This document shows, in pieces, positions 42,581 through 51,885 of a stretch of DNA of 64,000 nucleotides; the stretch's first letter is position 1, and each line of letters starts with the position of its first letter. The notes under the pieces were generated by a model. The model did not search any database. It worked only from the letters and a program-made list of their open reading frames with translations, and was not told the DNA's origin. A program made the position numbers and the translations under genes. Source of the DNA: Arthrobacter sp. N199823 (GTDB lineage Bacteria > Actinomycetota > Actinomycetes > Actinomycetales > Micrococcaceae). Where the stretch lies: assembly GCF_002929705.1 (NCBI RefSeq), contig NZ_PJIN01000003.1, forward strand, positions 62,001-126,000. Direction: 5' to 3'.

Positions 42581-43320
42581 GCGTGGGGCTAGTCATCGTC
42601 TCGCACAGCGAAAAGCTGGCGGCTGGCGTGGTTGAACTGGCAGCCCAGATGGCCCCAGACGTGGTCCTGGTTGCCGCCGGAGGGATGGACGACGGCGGCA
42701 TTGGGACCTCGCTGGAAAAGGTCATGACCGCGATGGGGCTGGCAGATACCGGTGCGGGTGCCGTGGTGCTGACCGATCTTGGCTCGGCTGTCATGACGGC
42801 CGAGTCTGCCCTTGAATTCCTGGGCAGCCCGGAAACAGTACTGCTGGCCGATGCACCCCTGGTGGAGGGTGCCATTGCCGCAGCAGTGTCAGCACAGTCG
42901 GGCGCCTCCGCCGATGGTGTGTGCAAGGCCGCCGAGACGGCACTTGCCCCGGTGCGGGCCACAGCGGTAGGTGAGGTGCACGGCGTCGAACATCAAGGAA
43001 ACGAATCTCAGGACGGCGCAGCACAGGACGGCGGGCCTCAGAAAGCCGAGTCGCAGGACGACGGGGCCGTGACGGCGCTGCTCACCCTGATCAACCCCAT
43101 GGGTCTGCACGCCCGCCCGGCCGCTGCTCTGGCCGGTCAGCTCGGGGCCATGGATGTGGAGATTGAGGTCAACGGCGTGGATGGGCAGTCGGTCATGATG
43201 TTGATGACCCTCGGCGCCGCGCAGGGCACCGAGCTGAATGTTTGTGCCACGGGGCCCGACGCGCAGCGCGCCGTGGACCTGGTGCGGAGCCAAGTGGAGG
43301 CCGGCTTCGGCGAGCTCTGA
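42577..43320 (+). CDS. dhaM: DhaM phosphotransfer subunit fused to HPr
   Basis: The 247-residue protein carries phosphate from the PTS to DhaL. Residues 1 to about 130 are an EIIA-man-like domain with the active His in VIVSHSEKLA and the GTSLEKV and LGSAVMTAE motifs. An acidic Gln/Glu/Asp-rich linker (about 130-160) leads to an HPr domain with its active His in MGLHARPAAAL. Unlike the E. coli protein it has no enzyme I-like domain, so phosphate must come from enzyme I or a separate HPr. A stand-alone HPr gene is also present near the right edge. Confidence 0.92.
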   Translation: MSVGLVIVSHSEKLAAGVVELAAQMAPDVVLVAAGGMDDGGIGTSLEKVMTAMGLADTGAGAVVLTDLGSAVMTAESALEFLGSPETVLLADAPLVEGAIAAAVSAQSGASADGVCKAAETALAPVRATAVGEVHGVEHQGNESQDGAAQDGGPQKAESQDDGAVTALLTLINPMGLHARPAAALAGQLGAMDVEIEVNGVDGQSVMMLMTLGAAQGTELNVCATGPDAQRAVDLVRSQVEAGFGEL

Positions 43321-43341
43321 CGCCTCCGGTATCCGGCATCC

Positions 43342-43446
43342 GGCAGGGGACAGTTCCCTCGCGGGCAGTAAGATTTCCTCGCCCGTTCCTCGTTCCTCGG
43401 ACCGTGCGGGGAAAATCCATCCCTGCTCCGGGAACTGTCCTCTGCC
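43342..43446. terminator. 17-bp inverted repeat between convergent dhaM and mutY
   Basis: The arms 43342-43358 and 43430-43446 pair with 16 Watson-Crick pairs and one G-T, enclosing a 71-base loop with further partial GGGC/GCCC pairing. It lies between two convergent gene ends, so termination in both directions is likely. The remaining sequence to the mutY stop shows nothing else. Confidence 0.6.
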
Positions 43447-43517
43447 ACTCCCGTGCGCCTCGGCTCGTGCGCTTTCCCGAGCCTTCGCTTTGGTCCGTCG
43501 CTTTTGGTCCTTCGCCG

Positions 43518-44465
43518 TCAGTTTGGCAGGTGGTAGCCGGCATCTGTGAGTTGGGCGAGGCCGTCTACCACCAGGCCAGCGAGGGCGCGCTCCAGCTGGG
43601 GTGCGTGGGTGTTCAACTTGTGGAGTTTGCCCAGCTCCGGAGCAACCTCGGCGTGACGTTTTGCGGCCTCCGCGTCCCACAAGAGGTCGGCGTGGATTGG
43701 TGAACTGGCCGCCCGCAGCACTGCCATGACTGCGCCGCGCACCTGCCTGTCCGTGCCAGCCCAGGGCTGGCCCTTAGGGATGTAGGTGGGTTCCGGCTGG
43801 CCGGCTGCAATCCACGCGCACTGCTCCAGGACCGGGCATTGCCCGCACTTAGGGCTGCGGGCGGTGCAGATGACGGCGCCCAGTTCCATCACCGCGGCGT
43901 TCCACAGGACCGACTCGGCGTCATCCTCTGGCAGTAAATCCGTTGCCAAGGTGGTTTCGGCCGCCGTGAGGGCCGGGGCTGGAAGGGCTTGGCCGATGAC
44001 CAGCCGGGCATGGACGCGGCGAATATTGGTGTCCACCACGGTGGTGCGCCGGCCAAAAGCAAAGGCGGCAACCGCGGCGGCCGTGTACGTCCCCACGCCG
44101 GGAAGTGCCAGAAGTTCCGGATAGTTGTCCGGGACGGTACCGCGGTGCTTTTCAACAATTTCCGCGGCGGCAGCGTGTAGGCGCAAGGCCCGCCGAGGAT
44201 AGCCGAGCTTGCCCCAGGCACGCAGTACCTCGGCGGCTGGGGCGGCAGCGAAGTCAGCAGGGGCGGGCCAACGCGCCAGCCATTGCTCCCACACCGGTTG
44301 TACCCGGACCACCGGCGTTTGCTGCAGCATGATCTCACTGACCAGAATTCCCCACGCCGAACAGCTGCGGCGCCACGGCAGGTCCCGGGCATTTTCCTGG
44401 AACCAGCTGTTGATGACCTTGTGCAGTTCGGCGGGCGGCACGTTGGGTGAAGCTGTGACGGGCAT
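43518..44465 (-). CDS. mutY: A/G-specific adenine DNA glycosylase
   Basis: The repair enzyme removes adenine mispaired with 8-oxoguanine. The 315-residue protein has the EIMLQQTPV motif with catalytic Glu, helix-hairpin-helix LPGVGTYTAAAVAAFAF, VVDTNIRRV with catalytic Asp, and a C-x6-C-x2-C-x5-C iron-sulfur cluster (CTARSPKCGQCPVLEQC). The C-terminal part is short compared with E. coli MutY, so the 8-oxoG-sensing domain looks reduced, as in other actinobacteria. ATG 44465 has AAGGAA five bases upstream; the frame to 44540 adds a Pro-rich stretch without ribosome site. Confidence 0.93.
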   Translation of the reverse strand: MPVTASPNVPPAELHKVINSWFQENARDLPWRRSCSAWGILVSEIMLQQTPVVRVQPVWEQWLARWPAPADFAAAPAAEVLRAWGKLGYPRRALRLHAAAAEIVEKHRGTVPDNYPELLALPGVGTYTAAAVAAFAFGRRTTVVDTNIRRVHARLVIGQALPAPALTAAETTLATDLLPEDDAESVLWNAAVMELGAVICTARSPKCGQCPVLEQCAWIAAGQPEPTYIPKGQPWAGTDRQVRGAVMAVLRAASSPIHADLLWDAEAAKRHAEVAPELGKLHKLNTHAPQLERALAGLVVDGLAQLTDAGYHLPN

Positions 44466-44896
44466 GGATTTCCTTGGAACGGGTGGATGGCTGAGATGAG
44501 GGGCAGGGTTGGACGGCTGAGATGGAGTGGGAGCTGGCATGCCTGGCGTTCAGCTTGTCGGTTCACCGTTGCTTAATAACGGTACCTTCGGTAGCGGATT
44601 GAGGAGCTCCCCGGGTGGACGCCCAGACGGTGAGCGAGTCGGACGATGGTATCTAGAGGCGGGTTGAATATGCACGGTGGGCCCCTCGATTTATGTGGGT
44701 TCTAGTCCATGCTCTTGCTGCCCTGTGATACTACCAGCGACTTAGCATTGGTCCCGGTCCGGCACCGTTGCCACGCGCAATATGTTCAGCTGTGGCACCC
44801 GGGACCGGAACCCGGTAATTTGGGTAATTTGCGCCACCCAATGCCTGACGGCGTGGTTGGTCCGGGCAGGGCAGTTGCTTCGATAGGCTTGAGTTT
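44466..44896. other. intergenic region between mutY and the anchored hypothetical gene
   Basis: The 431-bp gap between divergent genes holds no convincing ORF. Its only clear structure is a nested inverted repeat at 44750-44806: outer GGTCCCGG/CCGGGACC and inner TGCCAC/GTGGCA. This may be a regulatory or termination structure. Promoters could not be picked out with confidence; TAGGCT about 10 bases before the next start is a possible leaderless -10. Confidence 0.5.
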
Positions 44897-45568
44897 GTGG
44901 GAACTACAGGGAACACCGGTCGTGGCAAGGGCTCTTCTGCTGCGCCCGCTGGCAGTCCTGGGCGCACAGCCAAAGTCTCAGCCAAGGTGTACCGGCGCCG
45001 CCGCCTCGTGGCACTAGTCCTGGCACTGCTGGTCATTGGAGCCCTAGTTGCCGGCGGAATCTTTGTAGCAGGCCTGCTCGGAGCCGGATCTCAAGATGCC
45101 ACCCAAGGCGGAACGGTGGCTAAAAGCAGCACCGAAAAGGCGAAGTCGGCCGCTAAGGCGGGGACTCCGCCGTCGGCCGTGTGCGACGAGGCCGGGATCA
45201 AGGTCAATGCCAGCGTCGATAAACCAAGCTACGCCGCAGACGAAAAGCCTGTTCTGACCCTGCAAGTCACCAATTCCGGCAAGGCTAATTGCGACATCAA
45301 CGTAGGCACAAGCCAAATGGAATTCGTGATCACCAGTGGTGAGGACATTATTTTCAACTCAAAGTTCTGCCAAGCAGACGCCACGGATCTGGTGAAGAAC
45401 CTGGCGCCGGGTGCATCAGAAAAAGCCAATATGGTGTGGCAGTTGAACCGCACGGCGCCGGATTGCGCCAAAGTAGTATCCGTGCCGGGACGTGGCGGGG
45501 CCACATATGCCCTCGTGGCAACGTTAGGGAAATGGTCCAGCGAGAAGGTTTCCTTCACCCTGCAGTAG
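44897..45568 (+). CDS. membrane-anchored hypothetical protein with extracellular beta-sandwich-like domain
   Basis: The 223-residue protein has a basic cytosolic N-terminus, one membrane helix (about residues 36-62, LVALVLALLVIGALVAGGIF) and a Lys/Ala/Ser-rich linker, then an extracytoplasmic domain of about 130 residues with VLTLQVTNSGKANCDINVG and four or so cysteines (about residues 96, 138, 160 and 194) that could form two disulfides. The pattern resembles DUF4232-like immunoglobulin-like folds but I cannot assign a family. GTG 44897 seems leaderless. It is convergent with disA. Confidence 0.7.
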   Translation: MGTTGNTGRGKGSSAAPAGSPGRTAKVSAKVYRRRRLVALVLALLVIGALVAGGIFVAGLLGAGSQDATQGGTVAKSSTEKAKSAAKAGTPPSAVCDEAGIKVNASVDKPSYAADEKPVLTLQVTNSGKANCDINVGTSQMEFVITSGEDIIFNSKFCQADATDLVKNLAPGASEKANMVWQLNRTAPDCAKVVSVPGRGGATYALVATLGKWSSEKVSFTLQ

Positions 45569-45576
45569 CGGCATAG

Positions 45577-45590
45577 CTGCCCGTGGGCAG
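45577..45590. terminator. small hairpin between convergent genes
   Basis: CTGCCC/GGGCAG with a 2-base centre sits in the 37-bp gap between the hypothetical gene and disA stops. Its shortness makes the terminator call weak. Confidence 0.35.
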
Positions 45591-45605
45591 TATCTGCCGG
45601 CAGTT

Positions 45606-46676
45606 TTAGAGGAAACGGTCCAACAGGCTGGCCTCGGCGATGCGGGAGAGGCCCTCACGAACATTGCGGGCTCGCAGCTCGCCAATTCCATCCACCATCA
45701 TGAGCTCATCAATCGTGGCAGCCATCAGGTTCTGCAAGCCACCAAAGTGGTCAACAAGACGTCCAGCAATGGCGCGCGGGACTGCTTTGAGGCCCGAAAC
45801 CAGACGGTAGCCGCGCGGCTGGATGATGGCGTCCAGAGAATCGTTGCCCGAGACCAGGCCTACAACACCGGCAATCAGGTTCAAGTCAATGAGATCGGCC
45901 TGGTCAATGTCCTGCAGTGCAGCCACTGCCGCGTCAACATCTGTGGTTTCCGGATTCGTGTAGTCGCGGATCACCATGTCTGCGCCGGAGCCTCGAGTGG
46001 CTGAAAGTTCCTCCAGCTGCAGGGACAGCAAGCGCCCATCCACGCCGAGTTCCAGAACGTACTGAGCAATTTCCTCGGAGATGCGGCGTACCATCTCGTG
46101 ACGCTGCAAGGTGACGGCAACATCGCGGACAGTAACCATGGCTTCGATTTCAAGCGCCGACAAGGAGCTTGTTACCTGGTCCAGCCGCGCCCGGTACCGT
46201 TCCAAGGTGGCGAGGGCCTGGTTGGCGCGCGCCAAAACCTTTTCGGAACCTTCAAGGACGTATCGCAGGCCGCCAACATAGAGCGCAATGATCTGCATGG
46301 ACTGGCTGACGGAAACTACGGGTACGCCAGTCTGGATGGCTACGCGTTCAGCGGTGCGATGCCGGGTGCCCGATTCCTGAGTTTCAATACTGGGATCCGG
46401 GACCAGCTGGACAGCCGCCCGCAAAATCTTGGTGGCGTCCTTGTCGCAGACAATTGCACCGTCCATCTTGGCCAGTTCCCGCAGGCTCGTGGAGGCGAAA
46501 TCGATGCCGATCTCAAAGCCGCCGGAGCACAGGCTTTCAATGGTTTTATCGGAACCGAGCACAATAAGAGCGCCCGTGCGGCCACGAAGAATACGCTCCA
46601 GCCCATCACGCAGCGGCGTTCCCGGCGCGACACGGGCAAGAGTGGCTTTCAAGGCCTCTTCGGGGCTGCGAAGCAT
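45606..46676 (-). CDS. disA: diadenylate cyclase DisA, DNA-integrity scanning protein
   Basis: DisA makes cyclic di-AMP from two ATP and slows when it meets branched DNA. The 356-residue protein has the DAC domain motifs DGA (MDGAIV) and RHR (GTRHRTAERV), a long helical linker, and a C-terminal helix-hairpin-helix DNA-binding domain (MMVDGIGELRARNVREGL). ATG 46676 is chosen for AAGGA about 9 bases upstream; 12 more residues are possible from 46712. It lies downstream of radA on the same strand, a conserved pairing in which RadA modulates DisA in Bacillus. Confidence 0.96.
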   Translation of the reverse strand: MLRSPEEALKATLARVAPGTPLRDGLERILRGRTGALIVLGSDKTIESLCSGGFEIGIDFASTSLRELAKMDGAIVCDKDATKILRAAVQLVPDPSIETQESGTRHRTAERVAIQTGVPVVSVSQSMQIIALYVGGLRYVLEGSEKVLARANQALATLERYRARLDQVTSSLSALEIEAMVTVRDVAVTLQRHEMVRRISEEIAQYVLELGVDGRLLSLQLEELSATRGSGADMVIRDYTNPETTDVDAAVAALQDIDQADLIDLNLIAGVVGLVSGNDSLDAIIQPRGYRLVSGLKAVPRAIAGRLVDHFGGLQNLMAATIDELMMVDGIGELRARNVREGLSRIAEASLLDRFL

Positions 46677-46818
46677 GGGCGGTTCCTTCTTTTCAGGCGC
46701 GGGAATCCGCACGAGTCACAATGCCCATAATAGTGCGCACGGTAGGCATTATCCCGCTTCCATGTGACTAGTTGCGTGTATCTTGACCGTTCCGTGTCCT
46801 TTGGCCCCGCAATACCCT

Positions 46819-48210
46819 CTAGAGGTGCAGGAGAAGCTCCGTGGCCTCGGCGATGTGTTCGATCTGCTTTACCGTGAAGTCCGGTGGAATCGGTCCCGGA
46901 CCGGCCGCACTTGCCGGCACTAGAGCGTGGGTATAGCCCAAGCGGCTGGCCTCTTGGATGCGCTGGTTAATGCCTGGTACTGGACGCACCTCACCAGCCA
47001 GCCCCACCTCGCCAAAGGCCACCATCTTGTTGTGGACAATCTTGTTGGTCTTGGCCGACACAATGGACAATGCCACCGCCAAGTCCATGGCCGGTTCACT
47101 TAACCTGGCACCGCCCACAGTAGCCACAAAGCTGTCATCGGCATCCAGCCGCAACCCGGCCCGCTGCTGCAGAACAGCCAACAGCATGCCAACACGGGTG
47201 GAATCCAGTCCGCTGACGGTGCGCCGGGGCTGTGAACCGAGGGAGGGGGTCAGCAGGGCCTGCACCTCGGCGAGCAGCGGGCGGCGCCCTTCCATGGTGA
47301 CGGTGATGCAGGTGCCGGAGACGGGGGAGGAGATGCGGGAGGTGAAGAGCCCGCTGGGATCGGCCAGCCCTTCAATACCGTTGTCCGTTAGGTCAAAACA
47401 ACCCACCTCATCGGTTTGCCCGTACCTGTTCTTCACGGCTCGCAGCAGGCGCAGACGGGAGTGGCGTTCGCCGTCGAACTGGCAGACCACATCCACCAGA
47501 TGTTCCAGCAGGCGGGGCCCGGCAATGGAACCGTCCTTAGTCACGTGTCCCACCAGAAGTGTTGTCATGTTCAACCGTTTCGCGGCAGCAATGAGCGACG
47601 CTGCCACCTCACGAACCTGCGACACGCCACCGGCAGCTCCATCGACCATGGCACTGCTGAACGTCTGAACCGAGTCCACTATCAGCAAGGCGGGCTGCAC
47701 TTCCTCAACCTGCCCCAACGCCGTGCCGAGATCCGTTTCAGCCCCTAGATAGAGGGTGTCTGCGACGGCGCCAATGCGTTCGGCGCGCAGCTTTACCTGG
47801 GCGGCGGATTCCTCACCCGTCAGGTACAGCACCTTTTGCGGGGCCTGACCATGGTCATTGCGGGCAAACTTTGCGGCCACGTCCAGCAGCAGCGTGGATT
47901 TTCCGACGCCGGGCTCGCCCGCCAACAAGATCACGGCCCCTGGCACCATGCCGCCACCCAAAACGCGGTCAAGCTCTGGCACGCCGGTGAGATTATGAGC
48001 GGCTTTGGAGGCGTCCACCTCTGAGATTAGCTGGGCAGGGCGCACCACGGTGGTGGCAGCAGTTGTTCGCACCACCACGGTGCCGATTTCCTCAAGGGTG
48101 CCCCACGCCTGACATTCGCCACAGCGGCCCACCCACTTCACGGCCTTCCAGCCACACTCCGTGCAGCGGAAATTCTGCCCTGCGTTTGTCTTTGCGCTCT
48201 TTGTTGCCAT
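46819..48210 (-). CDS. radA: RadA (Sms) recombination/branch-migration protein
   Basis: The 463-residue protein has a four-cysteine zinc finger (CTECGWKAVKWVGRCGEC), a RecA-like core with Walker A GEPGVGKST, the RadA-specific KNRYG motif (canonical KNRFG) and a Lon-like C-terminal domain (VGEVGLAGEVRPVPG type). It promotes branch migration in homologous recombination and repair of stalled forks. The substitution F to Y in KNRFG is conservative. disA follows 142 bases later. Confidence 0.96.
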   Translation of the reverse strand: MATKSAKTNAGQNFRCTECGWKAVKWVGRCGECQAWGTLEEIGTVVVRTTAATTVVRPAQLISEVDASKAAHNLTGVPELDRVLGGGMVPGAVILLAGEPGVGKSTLLLDVAAKFARNDHGQAPQKVLYLTGEESAAQVKLRAERIGAVADTLYLGAETDLGTALGQVEEVQPALLIVDSVQTFSSAMVDGAAGGVSQVREVAASLIAAAKRLNMTTLLVGHVTKDGSIAGPRLLEHLVDVVCQFDGERHSRLRLLRAVKNRYGQTDEVGCFDLTDNGIEGLADPSGLFTSRISSPVSGTCITVTMEGRRPLLAEVQALLTPSLGSQPRRTVSGLDSTRVGMLLAVLQQRAGLRLDADDSFVATVGGARLSEPAMDLAVALSIVSAKTNKIVHNKMVAFGEVGLAGEVRPVPGINQRIQEASRLGYTHALVPASAAGPGPIPPDFTVKQIEHIAEATELLLHL

Positions 48211-48339
48211 GGTTCAACCCTATCCCCGGGTACCGACATCGGAGCGTGGGCGGGGCGCCTGGGTGAGACGTCCGGCGTCGTGCGTCTTAAAAAAGGGGGA
48301 AACGAGAAAAAGGGTTACGCGTCCGGCAGTTTCGCGGGG

Positions 48340-49473
48340 CTACAGATCTGGGAGCAGTGCTCGGGCCTCGGACGGCTCCATATTAGCCGCCTCGAGCAGG
48401 TCCACCATGAGGGTGCGGAACAATAGCACCAGCGTTTCGCCCTCCATGCGCGTGATTTCCAGCGTGGCAGGATGCAGCCGGACGGCAATCTCGGCCAGTG
48501 ATTCGCGGACGTGGCTGAGGGAGACGTGGGACTTGCTCCCGGTGACGGCCGCGCCCAGCTCATCGACAGCTGCAGCAGTCCCAGAAAGGACCTCGGCCAA
48601 GTTGACCATGCCAGCGTCCGAGAGTGCGGTGTTGTTAATGGCCGAGGCGAGCCTGCGGGCCAGAATTCGGCTCGAACGCATGGCGTAATCTACCCGGAGC
48701 ATAAGCCGGGCCATGCCTGAAACCTCATTCAAATGCCGGCGGTACATGGGCGCCAACTTGGCAATTTCCACCGAGCCGCGCAGGCCCTGGCGCATTTGAT
48801 CGATGCGATGTTGCTGGCCGCGGGCACGAGCCAGTGCGTGCCATGCGGTGGTGGAATCGTTGTAGGACAGGGAAGCGGCGCATTCACGTAATACCAAGGA
48901 CAGCTGGAGCAGGACCTCTTTGAGATCGTCCTTGGGCTGCCGGCGAGGATCCTTGGGAATCAAGAACATTGCGGCGAGTGCGAAGCAACCACCAATGACG
49001 GCATCCAGGCTCCGTGTAAACGGGCCGCCTGTGGGAATAGGCAGCAACACCACGAGCAAGGACTGAAGCGCCAGTTGGGTGGTGAAGATGACCCCGCTGT
49101 CAAGAAAGCGGGCCAGCAGGATAGACAGGAAAACCACCAGGGCTGCCTGCCAGATTCCGGAGCCCAGCCAGTGCAACAGCATGTCTCCGACGGCGATCCC
49201 AATGGTGCAGCCAATGCCAACTTCAAGAACTCGGCGGACCCGTGGTTCCCGCGTAAAACCCAACGCAACAATGGCGCTGGTGGCTGCGAACAGGGGACCT
49301 TGGTGACCCAGTACCAACTCGGCAAAGTAATACGCGCCCACCGCGCAAACTGACATCAATAAGGCATGAAAAACCGAGCTGGCGCTACGACGTGCACCTT
49401 CTTGGGTGCGGTTCTTCAAAAACGAAAATGTGGCGGCGACCCTAGTGGGCTCGGCCGGCGCAAGCTCTGGCAT
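48340..49473 (-). CDS. FUSC-like (aromatic acid exporter-type) membrane protein
   Basis: The 377-residue protein has six or so membrane helices in its first 190 residues (ALLMSVCAVGAYYFAELVLG; GPLFAATSAIVALG; AALVVFLSILLARFLDSG and others) and a long helical cytoplasmic C-terminus. The layout and the FTREPRVRRVLEVGIGCTIGI pattern, shown here in part, fit the FUSC/ArAE family, whose members export aromatic acids or relieve envelope stress. ATG 49473 (MPELAPAEP) is the natural start; the longer frame to 49659 would overlap the marR terminator. Confidence 0.78.
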   Translation of the reverse strand: MPELAPAEPTRVAATFSFLKNRTQEGARRSASSVFHALLMSVCAVGAYYFAELVLGHQGPLFAATSAIVALGFTREPRVRRVLEVGIGCTIGIAVGDMLLHWLGSGIWQAALVVFLSILLARFLDSGVIFTTQLALQSLLVVLLPIPTGGPFTRSLDAVIGGCFALAAMFLIPKDPRRQPKDDLKEVLLQLSLVLRECAASLSYNDSTTAWHALARARGQQHRIDQMRQGLRGSVEIAKLAPMYRRHLNEVSGMARLMLRVDYAMRSSRILARRLASAINNTALSDAGMVNLAEVLSGTAAAVDELGAAVTGSKSHVSLSHVRESLAEIAVRLHPATLEITRMEGETLVLLFRTLMVDLLEAANMEPSEARALLPDL

Positions 49474-49520
49474 GGGAACCAGTCTATGCGCGAAGAGCAG
49501 TTCAGCCTCCCGGCACGCAA

Positions 49521-49560
49521 GAGCGCCCCTCCCCGCACGCAAATGCATTGAGGGGCGCTC
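49521..49560 (-). terminator. terminator of the marR operon
   Basis: The 10-bp perfect arms 49521-49530 and 49551-49560 (GAGCGCCCCT type) enclose a 20-base loop and lie 33 bases beyond the marR stop on the minus strand, just ahead of the FUSC gene start. Confidence 0.6.
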
Positions 49561-49592
49561 CAGGGAATGCGCAGCACGCGCTTCAAAAGGGG

Positions 49593-50126
49593 CTAGTTGA
49601 AATCCTCGTTGAAGCGGGCCAATATCTTCGCGAATTGACGCACATCGGCAACATCCCACTGGGAGAGCTTGTCAAAGAGAGCTTGGCGGGAGGTGTCCTG
49701 TGTTGACTCATACCGTGCGTGAGCTAGCGGAGTCAGCGCCACAATCATGGCCCTGCCATCTTCGGGGTCTGCCGTGCGGGTGATGAGTTCCAGGCTCTCC
49801 AACTGCTTGAGCAAGCGGCTCACCACGGCCTTATCAGTATCAAGCTTTTGGGCCAGCTCCAGCTGGTGCATGGATCCGCAACGAGCGAGCAGCATCATTA
49901 CCGAAAAACTCATCGGCTTCAGATCCGGGTGGATCGTGGCTGCCGGGGTAGCAAGGCTTTTTCTGGCCCGAACCAGCAAGGTGCCAATTTGTTGTTGGGT
50001 GTCTCTTACGGCCTCCGCCAGGCCTTCCGCTGGCGGCAGCGCAGGCGCGCCCTCGACGACTGTCGAATGCACCGAACCAGATGCACTCGCCGCTGGCAGC
50101 CCGGCTGCTTGAACTGGGTTAGTCAC
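49593..50126 (-). CDS. MarR-family transcriptional regulator
   Basis: The 177-residue protein has a winged-helix core: MHQLELAQKLDTDKAVVSRLLKQLE recognition region, shown in type, and the wing RTADPEDGRAMIVALT with the Asp-Arg pair typical of MarR. The N-terminal about 40 residues are a Pro/Ala-rich extension. It starts at GTG overlapping the efflux gene stop by 4 bases, so it is the second gene of the operon, and the palindrome ahead of the efflux gene is its probable operator. Confidence 0.92.
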   Translation of the reverse strand: MTNPVQAAGLPAASASGSVHSTVVEGAPALPPAEGLAEAVRDTQQQIGTLLVRARKSLATPAATIHPDLKPMSFSVMMLLARCGSMHQLELAQKLDTDKAVVSRLLKQLESLELITRTADPEDGRAMIVALTPLAHARYESTQDTSRQALFDKLSQWDVADVRQFAKILARFNEDFN

Positions 50127-51844
50127 TTGCGAACCGAGTGGTTCTCGGTGCCCGGGACGACTGCGACGGAGGCTTCACTGACATCGACAAGAACTTGTTC
50201 GGCTTCTTGAATCAGTGAGACCGAGTTGGCCGCTTCGGCGTCGCTCTTGGCGCGCTCGTCACGGGTCTGGTTGCTCAGTTCAAGGTTTGGCAGGAAGACA
50301 ATGGCCAAGATGGTGAGAATACTCAGCGGCGCGGCGACCAGGAATACGTGGCCCACAGCATCGCCGTAGGCCGATTCAATGATGACGCGTACTGAATCAG
50401 GCAAGCTGTGGACGGCCGGGATATTGCCGCTGGCCAGAGCCGCGCCAATGTCCTTGCCCTTTTCGCCGAGCGCGGCGATGGCTGCCTGCAACTCCGAAGA
50501 CTTGCTGGATAACAGATCCGCAACCTTGGTGCCCATGAGGGCGCCCAGGACCGAAACGCCGATGGTGCCGCCCAAGGAGCGGAAGAAGGCAACGCCGGAG
50601 CTTGCCACGCCGATTTCCTTCGGGGTGACGGCGTTCTGGACGATCAAGACCAGGTTCTGCATGACCATGCCCAAGCCAGCACCGAGGATAAACATGTAGA
50701 CGGAAACCAGGACGAAGTTGGTGTCGTAATGAATGGTGCTCAGGGCAAACAGGCCCACGAGCTGCAGGATTGAACCTGTCACCATGATGGCTTTCCACTT
50801 GCCGCGCTTGGAGATCATGGCGCCGGCAATGGTGGAGATGATCAGCAGACCGGCCATCATGGGGATGGTCATCAGGCCCGACTGTGTGGCGTTGGCGCCA
50901 CGGGCAAGCTGCATGTACTGGGCCAGGAAGACCGAGGTGCCGAACATGGACACACCCACCGAAATGGAGGCGATGACGGACAAGGTGAAGGTCCGGTTCT
51001 GGAACATGGTCAGCGGCAGGATCGGCTCGGCGGACTTGAGCTCCACGAAGACGAAGGCGAGCAGGGCTACGATGGCGCCGCCCACCATCAAGATACTGGG
51101 TGTGCTAAGCCAATCGAACTGGCTTCCCGCCAGTGTTACCCAGATCAGCAGTAGCGATACGCCGGCCGTGAGGAGGACGATGCCCGCGTAGTCAATGGAG
51201 ACCTTACGCTTGGGCTGAACCGGCAGACGCAGAGTCTTTTGGATCAAGATGATGGCGATGACGGCGAACGGCAGCGCTACGAAGAAGTTCCAGCGCCAGT
51301 TGATGGCGTCTGTGATGAAACCGCCGATCAGCGGGCCACCCACGGTGCCGAGTGCCATGACAGCGCCGAACAGGCCCATGTACTTGCCACGCTCACGCGG
51401 CGAGATGATGTCGGCCATGACAATCTGCGTCAAGGCCGTCAAACCACCGGCGCCGAGGCCTTGGAAGACGCGCATGGTGATCAGCATCGAGGTGTCTTGG
51501 GAGAAGCCAGCAATGGCTGATGCGATGACGAAGATCAGCAACGAAAGCTGCAGGAGCAACTTGCGGTTGGTCAGGTCAGCGAGCTTGCCCCAAATGGGGG
51601 TGGAGATGGTGGTGGCCAGCAAGGTGGCGGTGACTACCCAGGTGTAGGCAGTCTGGCTGCCATGAAGATCCGAAAGGATTACTGGCAGTGAAGTCGAGAC
51701 AACAGTTCCGGCGAGGATCGAGACGAACATGCCCATGAGCAGGCCCGTCAGGGACTGCATTACCTGACGGTGTGTCATCCCCGATTCGGACAGCGCGGGG
51801 GCTGCCTTTGCGGTGGATATTTTCTGAGACAAAAAATGCTCCAT
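50123..51844 (-). CDS. DHA2-family (EmrB/QacA-type) drug:proton antiporter
   Basis: The 573-residue membrane protein has 14 helices; motif A GKLADLTNRKLLL, motif C-type GPLIGGFITDAINWRWNFFV, and TVVSTSLPVI in helix 1 mark the DHA2 multidrug group. It probably expels toxic compounds using the proton gradient. It is followed by marR with overlapping codons and preceded by a MarR-type operator overlapping the promoter. ATG 51844 is chosen; the TTG at 51877 would begin inside the predicted transcript leader. Confidence 0.9.
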   Translation of the reverse strand: MEHFLSQKISTAKAAPALSESGMTHRQVMQSLTGLLMGMFVSILAGTVVSTSLPVILSDLHGSQTAYTWVVTATLLATTISTPIWGKLADLTNRKLLLQLSLLIFVIASAIAGFSQDTSMLITMRVFQGLGAGGLTALTQIVMADIISPRERGKYMGLFGAVMALGTVGGPLIGGFITDAINWRWNFFVALPFAVIAIILIQKTLRLPVQPKRKVSIDYAGIVLLTAGVSLLLIWVTLAGSQFDWLSTPSILMVGGAIVALLAFVFVELKSAEPILPLTMFQNRTFTLSVIASISVGVSMFGTSVFLAQYMQLARGANATQSGLMTIPMMAGLLIISTIAGAMISKRGKWKAIMVTGSILQLVGLFALSTIHYDTNFVLVSVYMFILGAGLGMVMQNLVLIVQNAVTPKEIGVASSGVAFFRSLGGTIGVSVLGALMGTKVADLLSSKSSELQAAIAALGEKGKDIGAALASGNIPAVHSLPDSVRVIIESAYGDAVGHVFLVAAPLSILTILAIVFLPNLELSNQTRDERAKSDAEAANSVSLIQEAEQVLVDVSEASVAVVPGTENHSVRK

Positions 51845-51885
51845 AAAAAAGTGAGGAAAATGGTTGATTGATGTCAACTATATAT

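Noticed and set aside
51844..51877. TTG 51877 as start of the DHA2 transporter
   Set aside because: It would fall at or before the predicted transcription start and adds a non-family peptide; ATG 51844 is preferred.
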